49,898 bases of DNA from Aquisalinus sp. (GCA_022763115.1 JALEGJ010000025.1:1-49898); one strand, 5' to 3'. Shown: positions 1 through 9,670, counted from the first letter of the stretch. Notes: generated by a model from the sequence alone, not told the origin. Made by a program: numbers and translations.

Positions 1-20
1 AGAGAAGTATAGAGGTTTGT

Positions 21-1157
21 GTGAACCAGCTGGACAGATATATCTTCGCGCAAAGCCTGAAGCCACTCATCCTGATGACTGCTTGTGTGACGGCGATCGT
101 CTGGTTAACGCAGATATTGCAAAAATCAGACATTATGGTCGAGGACGGTGGCAGCTTCGTTGCCTTCGCCAGAGTTTCTTTGTTGATTATCCCGAATTTG
201 CTCTCAGTCATCACGCCCTTCACTGTTTTTGCGGCGACGATATACACCCTGAACCGGCTCAAGACTGACAGTGAACTGCCAGTCATGTCAGCAACAGGCG
301 CGAGCACATTACGTGTCGCCCGCCCTCTTTTACTGCTTGCGCTCATCGGTACAGCTTTCACCTTTTATCTGAACCTTGACCTGATGCCGAAAAGCTATCG
401 GCAGCTTAAGCAGACAGTTTATGAAGTGCGCACAGACATCGCGCATTCACTGGTGCAGAGCGGCGTTTTTACAACCGTCAGCACAGGTCTGATGATTTAT
501 GCCGAGGAAGTCAGGCCAGGTAACCAGTATCTGGGCATCCTTATTCATGACCGCCGCAAAGCTGATGAGCCAATAACCTATATGGCAGAGAGCGGTCTTT
601 ACCGCGACACCAATACCGGCCCTCGTCTGCATCTGGCGCGTGGTACGATCCAGCGAGAAGCTCCGGATATCGAGGGCGTGAACATTGTAAATTTTGACGA
701 GACGGCTGTTGATCTGCGTCCTTATCAAAAGCCGGCTGAGATGGCCTATCTCGAAGAGACAGAAAGATATATTTCCGAGCTGCTGACGCCTGATATGGAG
801 AAAGCCTATGATCGCGAACAGGCAGGTGTTCTGGTGGCCGAGGGACATGCAAGACTGGCAACACCTTTCTACAATCTGCTGTTTGCCCTGATTGCCATGG
901 TGGCCTTGCTAAAAGGCGGCTTCAATCGCTTCGGTTATGGACGCCGCATCCTCATAGCAATAGCGGCAGTCCTGTTCTTCCGCGTAACTGGATTTGCCGT
1001 GCAAAATGCCGCCGCCGGGTCAGCAGTCCTGAACATCCTTCAATATTTGCTCCCCCTCATTGGTATTGCAGGCTGTCTTATATTGCTGATTGGCAAGCCC
1101 AGGCTTGGTCTTAGACAAAATCGGCAACTGCATCATCAGGGCCTGGAGCACGCATGA
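21..1157 (+). CDS. lptF: LPS export ABC transporter permease LptF
   Basis: LptF pairs with LptG as the inner-membrane half of the LptB2FG transporter that extracts lipopolysaccharide and feeds it to the periplasmic Lpt bridge. The 378-residue product has hydrophobic segments near residues 10-30, 50-75 and 100-120, a soluble periplasmic part at about 130-270, and three more membrane segments near 285-365, which is the LptF/LptG layout. The start is GTG, with AGAGG five bases upstream. The stop overlaps the lptG start by four bases (ATGA), which suggests translational coupling. The paired transmembrane-jellyroll-transmembrane genes followed by lptD make the identification firm. Which of the two permeases is F and which is G follows their usual order. 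Confidence 0.93.
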   Translation: MNQLDRYIFAQSLKPLILMTACVTAIVWLTQILQKSDIMVEDGGSFVAFARVSLLIIPNLLSVITPFTVFAATIYTLNRLKTDSELPVMSATGASTLRVARPLLLLALIGTAFTFYLNLDLMPKSYRQLKQTVYEVRTDIAHSLVQSGVFTTVSTGLMIYAEEVRPGNQYLGILIHDRRKADEPITYMAESGLYRDTNTGPRLHLARGTIQREAPDIEGVNIVNFDETAVDLRPYQKPAEMAYLEETERYISELLTPDMEKAYDREQAGVLVAEGHARLATPFYNLLFALIAMVALLKGGFNRFGYGRRILIAIAAVLFFRVTGFAVQNAAAGSAVLNILQYLLPLIGIAGCLILLIGKPRLGLRQNRQLHHQGLEHA

Positions 1158-2251
1158 CCCTTCCCTGGACCATATACAGATACCTCACTTTGCAGGCAGT
1201 TATCGGCATAGTCGGGCTTTTTCTTATACTTTCAGGGCTCATTTTGCTGATTGACCTGATCGAGAGTTTACGTGAAGTCGAGAAAATTGAGGATGCAGGC
1301 TTTAATTTTGCCCTGAAGCTTACATTATTGCGTGCGCCCAAACTGGCTTTGACGCTGACCCCTTTCATATTCCTGTTTGGAACGATGTGGGCGTTCTATC
1401 AGCTTAACCGTCGATCAGAGATCGCTGTGATGCGATCCGCCGGGATGTCGGTTTGGCGCATCATAAGCCCGGTCGCCCTTCTGTCATTGTGTCTTGGGGT
1501 CATCATTCTGACCTTGCTTGACCCATTGGCCTCACGAATGTCTGCGCAGGCTGACGCTGAAAAAAACAGTATTCGTGGTAAAAGCACCCAGCTTTTGACA
1601 ACCGTCGAAGGGGACATCTGGGTCAGACAGCGAACAGATGATCTTGCCCTCATTCTCCATGCAGAGAAATACAATTTATCCCAGCGTACACTCTCGGACG
1701 TCACAATCTGGAAGCGCGATTTACAAGGAGTATTTATAGAGCGCTGGGATGCAGACAAAGTCGTGCTGGAGAATAAACAATTTGTACTGGCGGATGCTTA
1801 TCGCAGCAGGCCAGGCGATACCAAGCCGGTTCTGGTTGAAGCTGAAATCATACCCTCTGCCTTTGACCTGGAGGATTTGCGTGAGGACATCGCGAAACCC
1901 GATAGCCTTTCAATATGGACGCTCCGTGATTTTACACAGGTCATTGAAGATGCAGGTTTGCCGATCGTTGCTTATCAATTGAGGTATCATGATCTGATAT
2001 CTTTGCCTGTCAAACTGATGGCAATGGTGCTGATTGCTGCATTGTTTTCCATGAAGCCTTTAAGAAGCGGTGGTACCTTGCCATTGATCCTCTCAGGTAT
2101 CGCTGCAGGGTTTGTCCTGTTTATTTCTTCCGAGCTTTCCAATGCGACTGCTGAGGCGCAGGTGGCCCCGGTCTGGCTTGCGGCATGGGCACCTGCTGCG
2201 ATTGCCGTTCTCTTGTCACTGACCATGCTACTCTACACAGAGGATGGCTGA
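1154..2251 (+). CDS. lptG: LPS export ABC transporter permease LptG
   Basis: This is the second permease of the LptB2FG lipopolysaccharide exporter. The 365-residue protein has the same plan as LptF: about three N-terminal membrane helices (residues 15-35, 55-80, 95-120), a periplasmic beta-rich domain and three C-terminal helices (about 275-360). The segment RRSEIAVMRSAGMS in the cytoplasmic loop near residues 82-95 matches the loop through which this permease family contacts the LptB ATPase. The gene overlaps lptF by four bases and is followed three bases later by lptD. The ATPase gene lptB is not in the window, which is normal because it usually sits elsewhere. Confidence 0.93.
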   Translation: MTLPWTIYRYLTLQAVIGIVGLFLILSGLILLIDLIESLREVEKIEDAGFNFALKLTLLRAPKLALTLTPFIFLFGTMWAFYQLNRRSEIAVMRSAGMSVWRIISPVALLSLCLGVIILTLLDPLASRMSAQADAEKNSIRGKSTQLLTTVEGDIWVRQRTDDLALILHAEKYNLSQRTLSDVTIWKRDLQGVFIERWDADKVVLENKQFVLADAYRSRPGDTKPVLVEAEIIPSAFDLEDLREDIAKPDSLSIWTLRDFTQVIEDAGLPIVAYQLRYHDLISLPVKLMAMVLIAALFSMKPLRSGGTLPLILSGIAAGFVLFISSELSNATAEAQVAPVWLAAWAPAAIAVLLSLTMLLYTEDG

Positions 2252-2254
2252 CAC

Positions 2255-4738
2255 ATGGGCAGGATTTTTCACAGATCATGCGTATTTGCGAGCGTTCTCA
2301 CGCGCGAGTCACTCTACTTGAGTCGTATGGTACTGCGATATGCCTTCCTGAAGCCGCTTCCCCGGAAGCTTGCTGCCGTTGCTGCTGCAACGCTGACCAC
2401 AGCGTCTGCCATCGCGTATGCACAACTTGCGCCCAACCGTGACGAGATTGTCCTGTTTGAAGCGGATATCATCAATCGGGCCAGTACTGACAGTCCGATC
2501 ATCGCGGAAGGAAACGTCAAGGCCTATTTCGGCGAGCAGTTCCTGACGTCCGACCGGGTCATTTATAATCCCACAACAGATATCGTTATCGCTGTGGGCA
2601 ATGTATCCATCACGGATACAGATGGCTTGACCTACTTCGCGGATGAAGTCGAACTCACTGGGGATCTTGCTGACGGAATTGCCACCAACTTCTCTGCGTT
2701 ACTCGAAAATAATTCCAAGCTGGCTGGCAATACAGTTGTCAAAACCGGCGATGAACGGAACGAATTGTCGCGTGCTGTTTACACCTCATGTGAAGTTTGT
2801 ACGGAAAGTGGTGACGAGAAACGACCGACCTGGCAGGTAAAGGCCTTACGCGTAACGCAAGACAGGGAAAATGAGGTCATTCGATTCAGAGACGCTCGTC
2901 TAGAAGTACTTGGCGTCCCTGCCCTCTACCTGCCTTACATGCAGATTCCAGAACCGTCCGTTGAGAGACAGTCAGGCTTCCTCACACCTGACTTTGGAAC
3001 GACGACGCAACAAGGGATATATCTGGAGACGCCTTATTATATTGCTATCTCGGATAATCAGGATGCTACCGTTGCTGCCAGATATATGGAGCGGCAGGGG
3101 ATTCTTTATCGTGGTGAATATCGCTTCAAAGCAAGTCGGGGCGAAGCAGTATTGCAAGGTGGGGTGATTGATACGCGAAATTCCGAAATAGAGGCGCGTC
3201 TGGATGATATTACTCAGCGCGATCTTGTTACCCAGGAATTGCTGTTTGACTCTGATGGAAACCGTATCCTTAGAGCCAATGCCGACGGTCGTTCCGTGCC
3301 CGGCACAAGGTTTCACTTTTTTGGCGAAGGTGAATACAGGTTTGCAGACAATTGGCAGCTCGGATTTGATGCTGAGTATGCTTCAGACAAGTTTTACCTG
3401 CTAACATATGATGTGCAGCCCGAAGGCGATCTTCGTAACGCACGCGGAGTATTCAGGCCAGACCGTCTGTCCAGCAACATCAATCTTCAACGCCGTACAG
3501 AGAATACCTTATTTTCAGCTGAATTTTTGGGATTCAAGACTTTGCGGCTGAACGAAGATAACGACAATGTGGGCCACGGCCTGCCGCGCATCCAGTATAG
3601 TGCCAATATGTTTGACACACCTTTGATTGGTGGTCAGACGAACTTTAATGCAAGCTTTATAGCGTTGGAAAGAAATGACGGTGTGTCAAGCCAGCGCGCA
3701 ACATTGGCAGCGCAGTGGGATAGGGTTTTCACCTCTTCAGGCGGTCATCGTTTCAAGCTTTACGCCGAATTACGTGGTGATGCTTATAGTTTCAGCCGTC
3801 TCGACCGAGGTAGCGAGGTTTGTAATGACAGCGCCGGGACCAACAGCTTTGAAGCCTGCTTGCAAACCTTCCCTGGTCAGGGAGAAGATCAATCCTCTTC
3901 GAAAAGTCGGCTACTGCCAACTGCCGGTGTTGAATGGTCTTACCCGCTCGTTCGAAGAGGGCAAAATTCGACTGTCATCATTGAGCCGAAAGTCCAGCTG
4001 ATTACAGCGACCGACGAGGATTTTAACAGTGAACGGTTCGATACTGAAGGAAACCGGTTCCTCTTGCCGGAGATTGTCAACGAAGACTCTCAATTTTTCC
4101 AGTTTGACACTACCAGCCTGTTCGACTGGAACAAGTCATCCGGCTATGACCTCTGGGAGAATGGTAACAGAGCCAATGTCGGCCTGAATGCCTCTGCCGT
4201 TTTTGACAATGGCCTCACCATGAAAGGTGCCATCGGACAGCAGTTTCGCGATCAGGAAACAACTGCCTATGAGGCATACTTTCTCTCGCCGGGGTTAGGT
4301 GCCACTGAATCCGATATTGTTGGCGCATTCAGCATCGGCAAGCGTGGTGTTTTCAATTTTGATAACAGGTTCAGGCTGGACAAGGATGACGCGAGTATCC
4401 GCCGGGCGGAAAGCACTTTCACGGGCAGGTTTGGGCGGTTCGGCACGAACCTTTCTTATGTGAAAGTGGACACGATAAATGTCGACGAAACCGAGAATGA
4501 TAATGAATTTCTTTTAAGCGGCGTCTCCTACAATATTACTGATAACTGGACCGTCGGTGCGCGTCAGCGAAATGAAATCAGCAGGGGGCGGGTAACTCAA
4601 CAGATTATTTCCCTGGGTTACCGCGATGAATGCAGCAGCCTTCTGCTGGCTTACCGTATCGATAACACCAATGCAGGGGGGCTGGAGTTCGGCAACTCCC
4701 TGACCATAAATCTCGAGTTAAGTGGTTTTGGTAATTAA
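2255..4738 (+). CDS. lptD: LPS-assembly protein LptD, outer-membrane translocon
   Basis: LptD forms the outer-membrane barrel that, with the LptE lipoprotein, places LPS on the cell surface. The 827-residue reading frame has an N-terminal OstA/LptA-like beta-jellyroll (about residues 65-170) and a long C-terminal barrel with alternating aromatic strands. Cys179 and Cys182 (CEVC) and the C-terminal DECSS stretch resemble the cysteines that form structural disulfides in LptD, although the C-terminal adjacent Cys-Cys pair of E. coli is a single cysteine here. The start is uncertain. ATG 2255 lies three bases after lptG, but ATG 2327 gives a much cleaner signal peptide (positive MVLRYAFLKPLPRK, hydrophobic core, cleavage near AYA-Q), so the true protein may be about 803 residues. 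Confidence 0.93.
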   Translation: MGRIFHRSCVFASVLTRESLYLSRMVLRYAFLKPLPRKLAAVAAATLTTASAIAYAQLAPNRDEIVLFEADIINRASTDSPIIAEGNVKAYFGEQFLTSDRVIYNPTTDIVIAVGNVSITDTDGLTYFADEVELTGDLADGIATNFSALLENNSKLAGNTVVKTGDERNELSRAVYTSCEVCTESGDEKRPTWQVKALRVTQDRENEVIRFRDARLEVLGVPALYLPYMQIPEPSVERQSGFLTPDFGTTTQQGIYLETPYYIAISDNQDATVAARYMERQGILYRGEYRFKASRGEAVLQGGVIDTRNSEIEARLDDITQRDLVTQELLFDSDGNRILRANADGRSVPGTRFHFFGEGEYRFADNWQLGFDAEYASDKFYLLTYDVQPEGDLRNARGVFRPDRLSSNINLQRRTENTLFSAEFLGFKTLRLNEDNDNVGHGLPRIQYSANMFDTPLIGGQTNFNASFIALERNDGVSSQRATLAAQWDRVFTSSGGHRFKLYAELRGDAYSFSRLDRGSEVCNDSAGTNSFEACLQTFPGQGEDQSSSKSRLLPTAGVEWSYPLVRRGQNSTVIIEPKVQLITATDEDFNSERFDTEGNRFLLPEIVNEDSQFFQFDTTSLFDWNKSSGYDLWENGNRANVGLNASAVFDNGLTMKGAIGQQFRDQETTAYEAYFLSPGLGATESDIVGAFSIGKRGVFNFDNRFRLDKDDASIRRAESTFTGRFGRFGTNLSYVKVDTINVDETENDNEFLLSGVSYNITDNWTVGARQRNEISRGRVTQQIISLGYRDECSSLLLAYRIDNTNAGGLEFGNSLTINLELSGFGN

Positions 4739-4819
4739 AGCAGGCAGTTAGAGCGTTAATTACTGGTTGGGCCTGCTGCAGATAATTCGAGATTTACGGC
4801 TTTTTCACGCGCCATTTGC

Positions 4820-4847
4820 TTGCACATCATGCTTAATGCGGTATTTT
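4820..4847 (+). promoter_or_regulatory. Possible sigma-70 promoter for surA
   Basis: In the 124-base gap after lptD there is TTGCAC at 4820-4825, a 16-base spacer and TATTTT at 4842-4847. The predicted start of transcription lies near 4854. That is very close to the upstream surA start codon (4863) and comfortable for the second one (4884). The match is by eye and only moderate, and readthrough from lptD is equally possible. Confidence 0.3.
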
Positions 4848-4862
4848 CCGGAATAACCTGAC

Positions 4863-6170
4863 ATGACAAGGTATCATAAAATCATGGCGTATATCTCTAA
4901 GTTCATTTTGTCTTCTGCCACCGGACTTGCCGCTCTGTTCTGCGCAGCCTCTGCGCAGGCCCAACAGGTACAGGCGTCCGAAGCAGTGGCCGCCACGGTT
5001 AATGACGAAATGATTTCCACATTTGATGTGTCTCAACGCATGCGCCTCATGCTTTTGACATCCGGGGGGCGCATTCCAGAGTCTGCCTACCCGCAACTTC
5101 AGCGCCGTGCCTTGCAGGATCTTGTTGATGAGAAAGTCAAACTTCAGGAAGCAAAACGCCTCGAATTCAAAATAAATCCAGAACAGGTTGAGGAAGAATT
5201 TGGTCGCATTGCAGCATCCGTGGGTGCAACGATACCTCAACTGGAACAACAACTTCTTTCCCAACAAATTGCCCCGTCAACATTGCGTGACCAGCTTCGT
5301 TCTCGGCTCGTATGGCAACGACTTGTCGCTGCACGTTACAGAGATCGTGTTCGCGTCAGTGACGAAGAAGTTGATGAAGTGATGCACAGGTTGCTCGCGG
5401 ATACGCGTAAAGAGCAATATCTCATTTCCGAAATCTGCTTGCCGATCGAGGATGATTCCAGCTCTCAGGAAATTTATAATGCAGGCATGCAGATGATTGA
5501 ACAGATGCGCAATGGCGTACCATTCGATGCATTGGCACGTCAGTTCTCTTACTGCACTTCTGCCGCTAATGGCGGTGATCGTGGGTGGACAACGCTTGCG
5601 GAAATGGACCCTGAACTCGCAACTGTTGTCGAGAAACTGAATGAAGGCAGCGTGTCCATACCAACCCCTCACGATGGCATGATGCATATTATGGCTGTCC
5701 GTTCAAAGCGGGAGCCCAGAGAAGCAGGTACAAAGACATATGAAGTAGCCTATGCAGGTGCTCCACTATATGTCGGTGAGCAAACAGCTCGGGAAGCTTT
5801 TGCCAAACTCAACCAGACCAATGTCTGTGCCGGGACGGGTGAGCTGAGTATTGATCTGGGCACTGATATTGGCGTGACTCTGCTTTCAAACGTCCCCGCT
5901 GATGCCATGGAGTTACCGTTTCGAGGCCCTGTTGACGCCCTGGAGCGAGGTCAGACCACAGACCTGATTGCAACGGCCAATGGTTACCACGCCCTTCTTC
6001 TTTGCTCGAAAGATGAAGGCCTTGGTTTACCGCCACGCGAGGCTATTGAAGACAAACTCTTCGCTGACCAACTTGAGCTCATCTCCCGCCGTTACCTTCG
6101 CGATCTAAAACGCGATTCGGCGGTCGACATGCGCCTGACGAAGAGCACAGAAGATAACGATAATTCCTGA
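4863..6170 (+). CDS. surA: Periplasmic chaperone / peptidyl-prolyl isomerase SurA
   Basis: SurA escorts unfolded outer-membrane proteins, LptD among them, across the periplasm. The product has a signal peptide ending near AQA-Q (about residue 33), a SurA N-terminal helical domain (about 40-170) with the typical LQDLVDEKVKLQEAKRL helix, and one recognisable parvulin rotamase domain (about 185-285, containing the SYCTSAANGGDRGW stretch). The C-terminal part, about 290-400, is a weaker second parvulin-like region. ATG 4884 is an alternative start seven codons downstream and gives a tidier signal peptide. Its position just after lptD is the usual one and fits its client relationship with LptD. 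Confidence 0.9.
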   Translation: MTRYHKIMAYISKFILSSATGLAALFCAASAQAQQVQASEAVAATVNDEMISTFDVSQRMRLMLLTSGGRIPESAYPQLQRRALQDLVDEKVKLQEAKRLEFKINPEQVEEEFGRIAASVGATIPQLEQQLLSQQIAPSTLRDQLRSRLVWQRLVAARYRDRVRVSDEEVDEVMHRLLADTRKEQYLISEICLPIEDDSSSQEIYNAGMQMIEQMRNGVPFDALARQFSYCTSAANGGDRGWTTLAEMDPELATVVEKLNEGSVSIPTPHDGMMHIMAVRSKREPREAGTKTYEVAYAGAPLYVGEQTAREAFAKLNQTNVCAGTGELSIDLGTDIGVTLLSNVPADAMELPFRGPVDALERGQTTDLIATANGYHALLLCSKDEGLGLPPREAIEDKLFADQLELISRRYLRDLKRDSAVDMRLTKSTEDNDNS

Positions 6171-6182
6171 CGGAGAACAAGG

Positions 6183-7271
6183 TTGTCCGAAACTGCAATC
6201 AGTTCCGGTCTTCCGGTTGCCGTGACGATGGGAGAACCATCAGGAATTGGCACCGAGGTCACCCTTAAGGCTTATCAATTTTTGAGTGCAAGAGCCCCGG
6301 CGGCCGCTATTCCCTTTTTTCTGCTAGATGACCCTGCACGGGTATCAGCTGTGCGGCGCATGCTCGGCATGGACATCCCGGTGGTTACTATTTCGGGGCC
6401 AGCCGAAACGCAGAATGCTTTTGTCAGCGGTTTGCCTGTCTTGCCTTTGCCAGCTGCAACTAACGATATACTTCAGGTCAAGCCTGGTAAGCCATCTGTT
6501 GAACACGCTGATGTGGTAATCGCTTCTATCGATAGAGCCGTAAAGCTGGCACTTGCCGGGGAGGTCTCCGGGATTGTCACGAATCCGATCCAGAAAGAAG
6601 TATTGACAAGCGCAGGGTTTGAATTTGCTGGGCACACTGAGTATCTGGGTCATTTAACCAAGAACGCTGACCTGCCGTCAGGACTTGCCCGTGGTCCAGT
6701 GATGATGCTGGCTGGGCAAACTCTCAAAGTGACGCCTGTAACGGTACATATACCTCTTGAAGCTGTCGCGCCTGCCCTATCTGTGGAGCGCATCGTATCC
6801 GTATGTCGCGTAGTTGCAGAATCCATGTTGCGTGATTTTTCCGTACAAAACCCTGTTCTAGCGGTTGCTGGTCTCAATCCACACGCCGGAGAAGGCGGTA
6901 CAATCGGCCTGCAAGAACAAGAAGTTATTGGACCAGCCTTGGAAGTACTCAAGCGTGCAGGTGTAAATGTTGTTGGCCCGCTACCTGCAGATACAATGTT
7001 TCATGAACAGGCACGGGCACAATATCATGCAGCGATCACGATGTATCATGATCAGGGGCTAATACCGATTAAGACGATTGATTTCTTCGGTGCGGTTAAT
7101 ATCACTCTTGGACTACCCATTGTGCGTACCTCTCCTGACCACGGAACAGGTTTGAATATCGCTGGAAAGGGTATCGCCAATCCCCAAAGTCTGATTGAGG
7201 CGATTACGCTGGCGCATATCACTCATATCAATCGGAACCGATTTGATAGTCGCCACATCAGGCAAGCCTGA
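6183..7271 (+). CDS. pdxA: 4-hydroxythreonine-4-phosphate dehydrogenase PdxA
   Basis: PdxA oxidises 4-phosphohydroxy-L-threonine with NAD(P) in the DXP-dependent pathway to pyridoxal 5'-phosphate. The 362-residue protein starts with the characteristic PVAVTMGEPSGIG and contains the metal-binding histidine motifs FAGHTEYL, GLNPHAGEGG and YHDQGLIPIK, followed by TSPDHGTG. Length is slightly above the usual 330 or so. The start is TTG at 6183, chosen because GGAG lies seven bases upstream and the frame begins just there. It follows surA by 12 bases and overlaps rsmA by one base, the classical surA-pdxA-rsmA order. Confidence 0.95.
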   Translation: MSETAISSGLPVAVTMGEPSGIGTEVTLKAYQFLSARAPAAAIPFFLLDDPARVSAVRRMLGMDIPVVTISGPAETQNAFVSGLPVLPLPAATNDILQVKPGKPSVEHADVVIASIDRAVKLALAGEVSGIVTNPIQKEVLTSAGFEFAGHTEYLGHLTKNADLPSGLARGPVMMLAGQTLKVTPVTVHIPLEAVAPALSVERIVSVCRVVAESMLRDFSVQNPVLAVAGLNPHAGEGGTIGLQEQEVIGPALEVLKRAGVNVVGPLPADTMFHEQARAQYHAAITMYHDQGLIPIKTIDFFGAVNITLGLPIVRTSPDHGTGLNIAGKGIANPQSLIEAITLAHITHINRNRFDSRHIRQA

Positions 7272-8122
7272 TGGTTGAAGAATCCCTGCCCCCTTTGCGG
7301 GAGGTTATCGAGAGTCATGGACTTAATGCAAAGAAATCCCTAGGGCAGCACTTTTTGCTGGATTTGAATATCACCCGCAAAATTGTCCGCCAACTTCCTA
7401 TACAAGAGGATGATTCCGTTATCGAAATTGGTCCGGGCCCCGGCGGCTTGACACGTGCTTTACTGGAAACAGGTTGTCAGCTTACGGTCATTGAACGGGA
7501 CAAACGGTGCATTGAAGCATTGGCCAATTTGAATAATTACTTCGACGATAAGTTGACTATCGTTGAAGGGGATGCGCTTGGTGCCGATGAAGCCAGCCTG
7601 ATCAAGAAACATGGAAATGAACAGGACGCCTGGCTTGTATCCAACCTGCCCTACAACATATCTACGGAGTTATTAATAAAATGGCTTAAAGCTTCACCGC
7701 GCTGGTGGCGCGGCATGGCGCTCATGTTCCAGAAAGAAGTGGCTGACAGAATTAGCGCGGTGCACGGTAACAAAACCTATGGTCGTTTATCTGTCATCTC
7801 CCAATCAGTCTGTGAAGTGAGCAAAGGATTTGATCTTCCGGCCAGAGCTTTTACGCCACCCCCAAAAGTAGATTCCACTGTGCTGGTCTTTGCTCCAAAA
7901 GTAGATATTCCTTGTGATATTCTGGCTCTTGAGAAAATTACTGCGGCGGCATTCTCTCAACGCAGAAAGATGCTCCGCACCTCCCTCAACGCTGTGCTTG
8001 GTGATCGAACAGTATCAATTCTGGAAGACGCCCAGCTTGAGTCAACTCTAAGGGCTGAACAGGTTAGCGTTAGCCAATATCAACAAGTCACGAGAATTTT
8101 CTGCTCACTCAAGGAGCAATGA
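7271..8122 (+). CDS. rsmA: 16S rRNA (adenine1518/1519-N6) dimethyltransferase RsmA
   Basis: RsmA (KsgA) dimethylates two adjacent adenines in helix 45 of 16S rRNA late in small-subunit assembly, using S-adenosylmethionine. The 283-residue protein shows KKSLGQHFLLD near the N-terminus, the SAM-binding motif EIGPGPGGLTRALLE (about residues 52-66) and the catalytic NLPYNIS motif, plus the C-terminal SQRRKMLRTSL helix. Its ATG overlaps the pdxA stop by one base. The 3' end overlaps the convergent gmk gene by 14 bases, so the + strand operon must end here with no room for an ordinary terminator. Confidence 0.96.
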   Translation: MVEESLPPLREVIESHGLNAKKSLGQHFLLDLNITRKIVRQLPIQEDDSVIEIGPGPGGLTRALLETGCQLTVIERDKRCIEALANLNNYFDDKLTIVEGDALGADEASLIKKHGNEQDAWLVSNLPYNISTELLIKWLKASPRWWRGMALMFQKEVADRISAVHGNKTYGRLSVISQSVCEVSKGFDLPARAFTPPPKVDSTVLVFAPKVDIPCDILALEKITAAAFSQRRKMLRTSLNAVLGDRTVSILEDAQLESTLRAEQVSVSQYQQVTRIFCSLKEQ

Positions 8123-8765
8123 TTTTGCTGACTGCGTCACTCAGGCCGGTTTGACGCGTACGTTTGAGGCGTTCAGCAACAAGTATGCACCTCATTAACT
8201 GCTCGGCTTCATCAATGTCATAGTTGACGACCGCGTAGTCATACTCTGCCCAGTGAGAAATTTCACTTTCAGCTTTCGCCATCCTCATGGCGACAACATC
8301 ATCCGTATCTTGTGCGCGATTCCTCAGTCGCCGCTCCAGTTCATCTCTGGACGGCGGCAGAATAAAGACTTTTACCAGATCTGTGGGGACAGTTTCACCA
8401 AGCTGCTGCGCCCCCTGCCAGTCAATATCGAACAGGATATCTTGCCCTTGCGCCAAAGCAGTCTCTACTGGTTCGCGCGGTGTACCATAGTAATTACCGA
8501 ATACCCTGGCTGACTCAAGAAATTGCCCTGCCTCACGCATTTCGGAAAATTTCTGCTCTGTCACAAAATGATAGTCTTTGCCGTCTTCTTCACCGGGACG
8601 TATCGGACGTGTCGTTGCGGAAACCGACAGTGTCAGGTTTGGATCAGTTTTCAAAAGACGATTACAAAGGGTTGTCTTACCCGCACCTGAGGGGCTGGAT
8701 ACGACGAACAGGAGCCCACGCCGCTTGATCTTGTCAACTGTAACGAAAGCACTCTTATTGGACAT
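8109..8765 (-). CDS. gmk: Guanylate kinase
   Basis: This enzyme phosphorylates GMP to GDP with ATP and is essential for guanine nucleotide supply. The 218-residue product carries the P-loop SSPSGAGKTTL (about residues 23-33), the GMP-binding SATTRPIRPGE region, DYHFVT, and the lid and helical segments typical of the family. It overlaps the upstream yicC gene by 11 bases on the same strand and the convergent rsmA by 14 bases. The yicC-gmk pairing is widespread in proteobacteria. Confidence 0.96.
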   Translation of the reverse strand: MSNKSAFVTVDKIKRRGLLFVVSSPSGAGKTTLCNRLLKTDPNLTLSVSATTRPIRPGEEDGKDYHFVTEQKFSEMREAGQFLESARVFGNYYGTPREPVETALAQGQDILFDIDWQGAQQLGETVPTDLVKVFILPPSRDELERRLRNRAQDTDDVVAMRMAKAESEISHWAEYDYAVVNYDIDEAEQLMRCILVAERLKRTRQTGLSDAVSKIIAP

Positions 8766-9669
8766 TCTGCACCTGCTCGCGCATTTGATCGATTGTTGCT
8801 TTCATCCCTAAGCCAATATTTTTCAGTTCCAGATTATGTGCCTTTGAGCAGAGTGTATTGGCTTCACGATTGAATTCCTGAATAAGGAAGTCCAGCTTTC
8901 GCCCTACAGGTTCATGCTGACACAGAAGGGCCCTGGCTGAAGCCAGATGCGCGTCCAACCTGTCGAGTTCCTCTCTTATATCCGCTTTGACGGCTAGCAA
9001 TGTTACTTCCTGAGCAAGGCGCTCTTCCGAAACGGCCTCTCCAACCAGAGAATTCACCTGTTCTTGCAATCTTGTTCTCAGCGCTTTCGTTGCAGTCTCT
9101 GCCTCGTTTTTGGCAAGTTCCAGTAATCTTGAAATTTCATCGAGATGTCCTGTCAGCAAATCTAGCAAGGCCTTGCCTTCAGCACTTCTGGCTTCACAAA
9201 GAGACGTGACAGCCTCACGCAGTGATTGCAGCAGGCTCCTGGATAAAATGGCTTGTTCTTCGTCAGACAGATCACTTTCAGCTACCGAGATAAGGCCACG
9301 GACTGATAATATACCATCTATTGATGCCGGTTGTGCAGTTGGGAGCTTATCCTGGATCAGTGTTGTTGCTGCGACGGCTTGTTCGAGTACGTTATGATTT
9401 ATACTGAGATTTTGTGCATTCTCAGCCGACTTCAGAGTCAAATTGGCTGCCACTGACCCCCGCGATATTTCCGTTTTTATTTCGGTTCTGATATTCTGCT
9501 CAAGAGCTTCAAGCCACGATGGTAATCGGCATCGGATATCAAGCCCCTTGTTGTTGAGGCTTTTGATTTCCCAGATATAAGAGAAAATTTTTTGCCCGAG
9601 TGACACTTCACCAGCGACACGGGAAAACCCTGTCATACTTTGTAAGGATGATTTGGCGATTCCCGGCAT
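8755..9669 (-). CDS. yicC: YicC/YloC-family endoribonuclease
   Basis: Members of this family are described as stress-related endoribonucleases that act on small RNAs. The frame is open as far upstream as 9777, but those 36 codons lie inside mltG. I chose the ATG at 9669, one base after the mltG stop, because it puts the family signature SMTGFSRV close to the N-terminus. The resulting protein has about 304 residues. Recognisable features are WEIKSLNNKGLDIRCRLP in the YicC N-terminal domain and the conserved C-terminal stretch KLDFLIQEFNREANTLCSKA. The position between mltG and gmk is the usual one. Confidence 0.9.
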   Translation of the reverse strand: MPGIAKSSLQSMTGFSRVAGEVSLGQKIFSYIWEIKSLNNKGLDIRCRLPSWLEALEQNIRTEIKTEISRGSVAANLTLKSAENAQNLSINHNVLEQAVAATTLIQDKLPTAQPASIDGILSVRGLISVAESDLSDEEQAILSRSLLQSLREAVTSLCEARSAEGKALLDLLTGHLDEISRLLELAKNEAETATKALRTRLQEQVNSLVGEAVSEERLAQEVTLLAVKADIREELDRLDAHLASARALLCQHEPVGRKLDFLIQEFNREANTLCSKAHNLELKNIGLGMKATIDQMREQVQNVQ

Positions 9670-9670
9670 A

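Noticed and set aside
17-268. 83-codon open frame at the left end
   Set aside because: It lies in another frame wholly within lptF, which has a clear family match.
4739-4777. Inverted repeat AGCAGGC ... GCCTGCT after lptD
   Set aside because: Seven pairs with a 25-base loop and no T run. Too weak to call a terminator.
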